Source of the DNA: Roseovarius sp. THAF9
Lineage (GTDB): Bacteria; Pseudomonadota; Alphaproteobacteria; Rhodobacterales; Rhodobacteraceae
Reading direction: 5' to 3'
DNA: 27,503 bases
NCBI RefSeq assembly: GCF_009363715.1
Contig: NZ_CP045409.1
Span: 1 to 27,503, forward strand
Shown here in pieces: positions 22,800 through 27,503 of this stretch. Position numbers and translations under genes: made by a program. The notes beneath the pieces are model-generated. The model had not been told where the DNA came from. It ran no database searches and was given only the letters and a program-made list of their open reading frames with translations. How positions within the stretch are numbered: position 1 is the stretch's first letter; every line of letters starts with the position of its first letter.

Positions 22800-24163
22800 C
22801 AGGCTGCTGAAAAAGTCGGCCCTCGACGCGGTTATGAGAACATGATTCACTTCCGGCATGGCAGCGGCAGCAGGAGGTGGCGATGCGTGGGACGGACGAG
22901 GCAAGCGGGTCGCTGTTCAGCTATGTTGATCTTGAGCAGCGGGTTCCGGATCGTCATCCGCTGCGGTTGATCCGTCGGGTCGTCAATGACGCGCTGGCCA
23001 GCCTGGATGCCGAGTTCGCCGCGCTCTACACCGATTTTGGCCGCCCCTCCATCGCGCCGGAGCGACTGATCCGTGCGAGCCTTCTTCAGCTCCTGTTCTC
23101 GATCCGCTCGGAACGGCAGCTGATGGAACAGATGAACTATAACCTGCTGTTTCGGTGGTTCGTCGGCCTTGGCATCGACGATCCGGTCTGGGTTCCTACG
23201 GTGTTTACCAAGAACCGCGATCGGCTGCTGACGACCGACATGTCGCGCAAGCTGATGGCGGCGATCCTGGCGCACCCGGAGGTCCGTCCGCTCCTCTCGG
23301 ATGAACACTTCTCGGTAGACGGCACTTTGGTCAAGGCGTGGGCGTCCATGAAGAGCTTTCAGCCCAGGAACAGCGCGCCGCCACCGCATGACGATGATCC
23401 TGGCGGACCGCCACCACCGGCCGACGCGACCTTCGCAAACACCGAACCGCAGCCCCAGCAGACAGAAACGCAGCCGATGCCCGACACGCCCCGCCATATC
23501 CGCAACGCCGCAGTGAACTTCCGGGGCCAGAAGCGCTCGAACGCAACCCACATCTCTGTGACGGACCCCGATGCCCGTCTCTACAAGAAGGCACCGGGTG
23601 CCGCGGCGACATTGTGCTTCATGGGACATACGCTGATGGAGAACCGCAACGGGCTGATCGTGCAGGCCGATTTGACCCATGCCGATGGTTACGGCGAGCG
23701 CAAGGCGGCCCTCGAGATGATCAACCGACACTCCCCTGGCTCGACCCGGCGCCTGACGCTTGGAGCAGACAAGGGATATGACAGCGCCAACTTTGTTGCC
23801 GCACTCAGGCGCATGGTTGTGACGCCACATGTCGCGCAGAAGGCCCGGAGTTCCGCAATCGACGGGCGAACCACCCAGCATCCCGGTTATGCCTTGTCAC
23901 AGCGGCGCCGGAAGAAGATCGAGGAACCCTTTGGCTGGGCCAAGACCGTGGGCGGCATGGCCCAGACTGTTCATCGCGGCCTCGACAGGGTCCGCGCCCA
24001 ATTCACAATGACCATGGCAGCCTGCAATCTGGCCAGACTACCGAAACTCCTTGCCCCCTGACGAAGGGGGCAAACCCGACCCGGCGTCCGCAGTCGCAAA
24101 GAGCCACCTTCAAACCGTGGGGGAAGAATAACGTCCTTCAAGGCTGACTTCTTCAGCAGCCTG
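22800..24163 (+). mobile_element. IS5-like element with TTAA target duplication
   Basis: The ends CAGGCTGCTGAAAAAGTCGG (22800-) and, inverted, CAGGCTGCTGAAGAAGTCAG (from 24163) match with two mismatches in about 22 bases. TTAA flanks the element on both sides (22796-22799 and 24164-24167). One transposase gene fills it. The sequence right of the element is not IS3, so the IS3 fragment was already truncated before this insertion. Confidence 0.9.
22883..24061 (+). CDS. IS5-superfamily DDE transposase
   Basis: A 392-residue transposase. The N-terminal DNA-binding region (SLFSYVDLEQRVPDRHPLRLIRRVV...SIRSERQLMEQMNYNLLFRWFVGL) is followed by catalytic Asp in FSVDGTLVKAWASMKSF, Asp in LGADKGYDSANFV and Glu in RKKIEEPFGWAKTVGG. 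A Pro/Gln-rich linker lies at about residues 165-200. Close relatives are usually filed as IS5 family; IS1182 is a similar alternative, and the TTAA duplication is compatible with either by my reading. Start ATG 22883 has AGGAGG 5 nt upstream; an in-frame GTG at 22877 is inferior. Confidence 0.9.
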   Translation: MRGTDEASGSLFSYVDLEQRVPDRHPLRLIRRVVNDALASLDAEFAALYTDFGRPSIAPERLIRASLLQLLFSIRSERQLMEQMNYNLLFRWFVGLGIDDPVWVPTVFTKNRDRLLTTDMSRKLMAAILAHPEVRPLLSDEHFSVDGTLVKAWASMKSFQPRNSAPPPHDDDPGGPPPPADATFANTEPQPQQTETQPMPDTPRHIRNAAVNFRGQKRSNATHISVTDPDARLYKKAPGAAATLCFMGHTLMENRNGLIVQADLTHADGYGERKAALEMINRHSPGSTRRLTLGADKGYDSANFVAALRRMVVTPHVAQKARSSAIDGRTTQHPGYALSQRRRKKIEEPFGWAKTVGGMAQTVHRGLDRVRAQFTMTMAACNLARLPKLLAP

Positions 24164-24213
24164 TTAAGCTTAAGCTATCAGATCAAAGAACACTCGTTGA
24201 TAACTGTTATCTG

Positions 24214-24507
24214 TTATCGCCTGCGGCCATCTATCTCTGAAGTTGCAGGGATGTTGATACCTCCGGCCCTAAGACATTCATACAAAAGTTCTTTCTTAGT
24301 AAGCCCGCGCCTCGTTGCCTCTGCCGCAAAAGCTTCCTTGATGGGTTCTGGCACATTCGTGAAAGAGAACTGGACACGCGGGGCGTCCTTCATCGCAGAT
24401 GATTTTGCTTTGCTGACACTTGGCAAAGGTGCCGCCATTGCCTTCAACTTCTTCGAGCTGTTGTCAGCATCCAGATCATCATCGAGGTTTACGCTGACTT
24501 TGGCCAT
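24214..24507 (-). CDS. Small ribbon-helix-helix-like partner of ParA (ParB-like)
   Basis: A 97-residue basic protein. The first 45 residues are probably disordered (MAKVSVNLDDDLDADNSSKK...). The C-terminal part VQFSFTNVPEPIKEAFAAEATRRGLTKKELLYECLRAGG has the strand-helix-helix pattern of ribbon-helix-helix DNA-binding proteins. Its ATG at 24507, with AGGAGCG upstream, lies 19 nt inside the 3' end of parA in another frame, so the two are translationally coupled. By position it is the centromere-binding and repressor component of the partition system. Assignment rests on context and fold pattern, not on recognised identity. Confidence 0.7.
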   Translation of the reverse strand: MAKVSVNLDDDLDADNSSKKLKAMAAPLPSVSKAKSSAMKDAPRVQFSFTNVPEPIKEAFAAEATRRGLTKKELLYECLRAGGINIPATSEIDGRRR

Positions 24508-25157
24508 GACCCGCTCCTGTAGAAACTGATGAGGCCCCTGCCCTGCAAGTCCGCCAGCACCGACTGAGCCGACCGACGCGCCGATCCTTGTGGGGCTTGC
24601 CCTGTAGACGTCATTTCCTTGAACCCTGTCCGGTGCGCGCACATAGCGTTGAGCCGAGGCACATTCTGGGCATCGAGGGCATCGACAATGGCCTGCGTGA
24701 TGTTTGTTTGTGTATCCACGTCCATCATCACGACCAGGGCCGGAATCTCCTTTTCCATTGTCTCAGCAACACTTTGAACATGTGAATAGGTTCGCTTGGC
24801 TCCCTTGGCGTCAGCTTCGTTGGCCTTCGATGGTATCAGGATGAGATTGGCGGCCGCGATGGCGTGCATTGCCATTGCTGACTTGAAGCCTGCTGTATCC
24901 ACAAAGATTGCGTCATACGGCGGATCAGCCTTCTTCAATGCCTTGACGGTTGGCAGAAGCTTTTCGTCATCTTCTTCGTATAGCCAGTCGAGATCGGTCT
25001 GTTCTTTTTTTGCCCACGATTCCAAGTGCCGCTGAGGGTCTGTGTCAATCACGGCGACCCTTGCACCATCCTGAACCATCAGGCTTGCGATGGCCGTCAG
25101 AAGTGTCGTTTTTCCCGCGCCGCCCTTTTCTTGCACTACGCTGATAACCTGCGTCAT
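24489..25157 (-). CDS. parA: ParA-type partition ATPase
   Basis: A 222-residue MinD/ParA ATPase for plasmid segregation. The deviant Walker A motif is at residues 10-18 (EKGGAGKTT), Walker A' at VIDTDPQ (about 36-41), and YDAIFVDTAGF is the switch/Walker B region. It has no N-terminal helix-turn-helix, so it is a small (type Ib) ParA, whose operon is normally repressed by the small partner protein. ATG 25157 follows GGAGG. It is transcribed in the same direction as repA and begins 82 nt after the repA stop. Confidence 0.93.
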   Translation of the reverse strand: MTQVISVVQEKGGAGKTTLLTAIASLMVQDGARVAVIDTDPQRHLESWAKKEQTDLDWLYEEDDEKLLPTVKALKKADPPYDAIFVDTAGFKSAMAMHAIAAANLILIPSKANEADAKGAKRTYSHVQSVAETMEKEIPALVVMMDVDTQTNITQAIVDALDAQNVPRLNAMCAHRTGFKEMTSTGQAPQGSARRSAQSVLADLQGRGLISFYRSGSWPKSA

Positions 25158-25173
25158 GGCCTGCCTCCATTTT

Positions 25174-25196
25174 CCCTTAACCCTTAACCCTTAACC
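25174..25196. repeat. Tandem heptad repeats upstream of parA
   Basis: CCCTTAA repeated three times (25174-25194) plus CC; read on the coding strand as GGTTAAG units. Located 17-39 nt upstream of the parA start, it is a good candidate for the par operator or centromere. Confidence 0.7.
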
Positions 25197-25206
25197 AATA
25201 ACTGTC

Positions 25207-25241
25207 AACACTTAACAGATATCAGGTATCTGTTAAGTGTT
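25207..25241. repeat. 15-bp perfect inverted repeat between repA and parA
   Basis: AACACTTAACAGATA (25207-25221), spacer TCAGG, TATCTGTTAAGTGTT (25227-25241). The right arm covers the first two bases (25241-25240) of the repA stop codon on the minus strand. It could end repA transcription, bind a partition protein, or both; no T-run follows. Confidence 0.8.
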
Positions 25242-26292
25242 ATGGAGCCTTGCCCTTGCGCTCATACCATTTCCGACAAAACCCTATAAAAGCGGCATCC
25301 GGGTGACGTGGTGGGTCGTTCATCCACATCCGCCATTCCTGCTCAAGCGCATAGACATCCCATGTGGGAGCAGCCTTTCGAGCCTGATCGTAGGCATCAG
25401 AAGACAAACGCACCGATACATCTGAGGCGAACGATGGGCTATCGCCGTAAATCTCTAGGAACTCGGGCTTTGGAGTAATTTCCAGTACATCATGCAAAAG
25501 CCTGAAGCGATAATCGGGCATGTGGGACTGAGCCTCATCTGCCCTGCAGATCGCCTTTACAAGGCGTTTGAACTCTTTTGCTGTAGATGTAGAGCCTGTC
25601 TTGTGTTGCAGCTTATCTAGCCCGATCCGCCAGACATCCTGCTTTCCGCAGTGCTTTCGTGCCAACTCATACAAGCGCCGCTCCAAAGGTTTGCGAAGCT
25701 GAAAATATGCTTTGTTAAGTGTTAGCACATTCTTGTTCTCGATTGCCTTGACGAGCCAGTCACCCATTTCCAGTTCCACGCTGAGAAGGCGTCCTGTGGA
25801 GTCCTCCTTGACGATCCGCGCGTCGGTGATGAATGAAATCGAACGCCATTCGCCTAAGCCATGATCATGAATGTTCGTCTCGATCTGCGTAAACTGAAGA
25901 CGGGTGAGGGCACGTCGAAGCGTTGCGTAGGCCTGTCCGGTAGTATGGCGGTTTGTGGCCTTCAGCAGATCATGGGCTGAAATCCGGACACGACGACCGA
26001 TCTCCTGACCTTCGTTCTTCGCGGCCATGAGTTGGCTCAAAACATAAATCAGAATATCCCTATCGAAGACATTTGCACGGCCTTCCTCAGCCGCTGGCGT
26101 GATCTTCACCTTCACGTTGCCTTGTTCGTACTCGAACGCGGCCAGGTCCTTTTTGACCGAAAGCGAAAACAGGGGGTGTTCCATAGAGGCGCGGTCACTC
26201 TTGGGCGTGGCATCCAAGATGTCACAGACAAACAGGTCCGGCTCAGTGTGCCGCTGCGGTAGCAAAGCTGTTCTTTTCCGGGGTCGTGCCAT
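25240..26292 (-). CDS. repA: Replication initiator RepA (RPA family)
   Basis: A 350-residue plasmid initiator of the 'replication initiator protein A' family common on alphaproteobacterial plasmids. Typical stretches are HPLFSLSVKKDLAAFEYEQGNVKVKITPAAEEGRANVFDRDILIYVLSQL, ATLRRALTRLQFTQIETNI and FQLRKPLERRLYELARKHCGKQ, which form tandem winged-helix domains. It starts at ATG 26292, which overlaps the first of seven iterons, so RepA bound there should repress its own synthesis. It is the only initiator gene in the window. Confidence 0.93.
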   Translation of the reverse strand: MARPRKRTALLPQRHTEPDLFVCDILDATPKSDRASMEHPLFSLSVKKDLAAFEYEQGNVKVKITPAAEEGRANVFDRDILIYVLSQLMAAKNEGQEIGRRVRISAHDLLKATNRHTTGQAYATLRRALTRLQFTQIETNIHDHGLGEWRSISFITDARIVKEDSTGRLLSVELEMGDWLVKAIENKNVLTLNKAYFQLRKPLERRLYELARKHCGKQDVWRIGLDKLQHKTGSTSTAKEFKRLVKAICRADEAQSHMPDYRFRLLHDVLEITPKPEFLEIYGDSPSFASDVSVRLSSDAYDQARKAAPTWDVYALEQEWRMWMNDPPRHPDAAFIGFCRKWYERKGKAP

Positions 26293-26453
26293 TATTCGAT
26301 AATCTACCCACCATTATTCGACAGTCTGCCCACCAGAGGCGTGCATTATTCGATACTCTACACACCTTTCTTCGATAGTCTACCCACCTTTCTTCGATAC
26401 TCTACACACCTTTCTTCGATAGTCTACCCACCTTTCTTCGATACTCTACACAC
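26290..26453. repeat. Seven 22-bp iterons (replication origin)
   Basis: Units at 26290-26311, 26312-26333, 26344-26365, 26366-26387, 26388-26409, 26410-26431 and 26432-26453, with a 10-bp gap after the second. Each carries TTCGATA or a close variant and ends CTAC(A/C)CAC. The last five alternate strictly between ATACTCTACACAC and ATAGTCTACCCAC. These are the expected RepA binding sites of the vegetative origin. Confidence 0.93.
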
Positions 26454-26590
26454 CGGCAGGCTGAAATATAGTGAAATAGAACAACGAAATCAGTGTGTTG
26501 CGGAGATGGCGATTCTCGTAACACCTTCTATAACACATATATAACACACAAGTTCTCAGGCAGAGCTGATCATCCCCATCACATGACCAC
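26454..26590. other. AT-rich origin flank, no gene
   Basis: An AT-rich interval next to the iterons, with three TAACAC copies between about 26519 and 26548 (CGTAACACC, TATAACACA, TATAACACAC). Suitable as the melting region of the origin and as the repA promoter. I see no convincing -35/-10 pair. Confidence 0.45.
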
Positions 26591-27130
26591 TCACCGTCGA
26601 TAGAACACGCAGGCATCGACACCCGTGGTTGTCGTGGTCCAGGACGCCCCAAGGACAGCACATGTGGACGCGTTGCTGGCCAAGAAACGAGGAAGCGTCA
26701 CCGTCAGCACCAGGGCCACAACCAATGCACCCAGACCAAACCAGGGCAGGCGGCTTTTAAGGCGAGCCGCTTTCTGTTCCCGTTCGAACACCGCTCGATA
26801 GGCTGTGGACCTGTCATCTTCCGATTTGGCCAAGGACCCGATGGTCTTGTCCGTCTGGACGCCAAGGCGTCTGACAATCTCGGTCATCGCGTCTGCCGTT
26901 GCGCCCAGGTGGCTGTCGAGGGTCTGGCCCAGAAGATCCCCGTATTTTTTCGGATTGGTTTGGTCCCGTGCGGCGAAGGCCGCGATCCGCGCTTCTGTCG
27001 CGACCTTGATCTGCTTGTCCGCCACGGCGGTCAGATCGTCGATCCTGTCGGACATGCTGGCGACAGCAGTTGCCATGAGATCGAGCGTTTCGCGCAGATC
27101 ATCGTCGGGGAGGTCGGGTTGGTCTGGCAT
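26591..27130 (-). CDS. Coiled-coil membrane protein of the tra operon, function unknown
   Basis: A 179-residue protein. Residues 1-125 are helical and charged (DDDLRETLDLMATAVASMSDRIDDLTAVADKQIKVATEARIAAF...), a likely coiled coil. One membrane segment follows at about 130-149 (WFGLGALVVALVLTVTLPRFL). A short tail with two cysteines ends it (NASTCAVLGASWTTTTTGVDACVFYRR), which would be periplasmic and could form a disulfide. It resembles DUF6118-type proteins seen near mobilisation genes, but I am not certain. It starts at ATG 27130 with AAGGA upstream, 18 nt after the traG stop. Confidence 0.8.
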   Translation of the reverse strand: MPDQPDLPDDDLRETLDLMATAVASMSDRIDDLTAVADKQIKVATEARIAAFAARDQTNPKKYGDLLGQTLDSHLGATADAMTEIVRRLGVQTDKTIGSLAKSEDDRSTAYRAVFEREQKAARLKSRLPWFGLGALVVALVLTVTLPRFLASNASTCAVLGASWTTTTTGVDACVFYRR

Positions 27131-27148
27131 CGGGAGGCGTCCTTCAGA

Positions 27149-27503
27149 TTACTGGTCCTGCGGGACAAACAGTCCCTTGAACTCGGGATCGGCGTAATAG
27201 CGCAGCTTTTGGGCGACGGCGGTGGCTTGCCCCTGCACGCGCAGGAGCTGGTTTTCCGGGCGGAGCTGCATGATTTCATCGGGGGTGAGCAGGTCGCGGC
27301 CCGTGAGGTTGTTGCTGAAGCTGGGACCGTCACCGGGCTTGAAGCTGTCGGTCTGGAATCCGGCAGTTTCCTGACCCATCATCTGGCTTAGCCACTTGGC
27401 CGTCTCGAAATCATTCACCCCGAAGACCTGCTGCACCCCGGCATTGGCAATGAACGTGCCCGCGCGTTCGCCGTAGAGGTCCCTGAGCTGGCTCATGTCC
27501 TGC
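27149..27503 (-). CDS. traG: TraG/VirD4 coupling protein, C-terminal part (continues from base 1)
   Basis: C-terminal 118 residues of the coupling protein whose first 439 codons lie at 1-1319 on the same strand. The segment reads QDMSQLRDLYGERAGTFIAN and then a stretch typical of the TraG ATPase C-terminus (VQQVFGVNDFETAKWLSQ). It ends at TAA at 27151-27149. Total length across the join is 1674 nt, an exact multiple of three, and the codon split over the join encodes Leu. An internal Met at 27496 is not a gene start. The next gene starts 18 nt downstream, so it is probably in the same operon. Confidence 0.93.
   Translation of the reverse strand, partial: QDMSQLRDLYGERAGTFIANAGVQQVFGVNDFETAKWLSQMMGQETAGFQTDSFKPGDGPSFSNNLTGRDLLTPDEIMQLRPENQLLRVQGQATAVAQKLRYYADPEFKGLFVPQDQ

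Noticed and set aside
22847..23881. Minus-strand 344-codon frame opposite the IS5-like transposase
   Set aside because: No domain or ribosome site; the plus strand carries the DDE motifs.
25174..25196. Telomere-like repeat, suggesting a linear plasmid
   Set aside because: Only three heptads, internal, and the molecule closes seamlessly through traG.
26290..26453. CRISPR-like array
   Set aside because: The 22-bp units are contiguous with no variable spacers and lie at the start of an initiator gene; they are iterons.
1..27503. tRNA or rRNA genes
   Set aside because: No cloverleaf-like segment or conserved rRNA stretch was seen on either strand.

Overview
The window reads as one complete circular plasmid of about 27.5 kb from an alphaproteobacterium, most likely a Rhodobacteraceae (roseobacter-type) host. 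The last codons before base 27503 continue in frame into base 1 on the minus strand. Joined this way, the two ends form one 557-residue TraG/VirD4 coupling protein with no gap. The host assignment is inference from the RepA/ParA type, the TRAP-transporter cargo and the IS families.

Backbone, left part (1-3886): traG and a small TraD/MobC-like gene run leftward and a MOBQ relaxase (mobA) runs rightward. Between them lies a sequence identical to the IncQ/Ti-type nic core TAAGTGCGCCCT, followed by a stretch packed with inverted repeats. No VirB/Trb mating-pore genes are present, so the plasmid looks mobilisable, with its own relaxase and coupling protein, rather than self-transmissible.

Mobile block 1 (3953-7406): a transposon bounded by 25-bp perfect inverted repeats. 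It carries a pRiA4b ORF-3-like gene, a res-like site, a serine resolvase and an ISKra4-type transposase. A truncated IS5-type transposase follows, and then a second, degenerate copy of the transposon end.

Cargo (7507-18103): a lower-GC catabolic island with two minus-strand operons and one plus-strand LysR regulator. The right operon reads aldehyde dehydrogenase, TRAP solute-binding protein, TRAP small and large membrane subunits, GMC alcohol dehydrogenase. The left operon reads FAD oxidase related to alkyl-dihydroxyacetonephosphate synthase, family III CoA-transferase, gamma-carbonic-anhydrase-like protein. The logic is uptake of a small organic compound, oxidation of alcohol to aldehyde to acid, activation to CoA, and a further FAD-dependent step. 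The substrate is unknown.

Mobile block 2 (18516-24163): an IS6 element split by an IS110/IS1111-type element with a long non-coding right end (candidate bridge RNA), a DUF6527 gene fragment, another gene fragment, an IS256 element, an IS3 fragment and an intact IS5-like element with a TTAA target duplication.

Replicon (24214-26590): repA (RPA-type initiator) with seven 22-bp iterons, the first overlapping its start codon, then parA and a small ribbon-helix-helix-like partner. Heptad repeats and a strong hairpin lie between repA and parA. A coiled-coil membrane protein gene (26591-27130) ends the tra operon and closes the circle.
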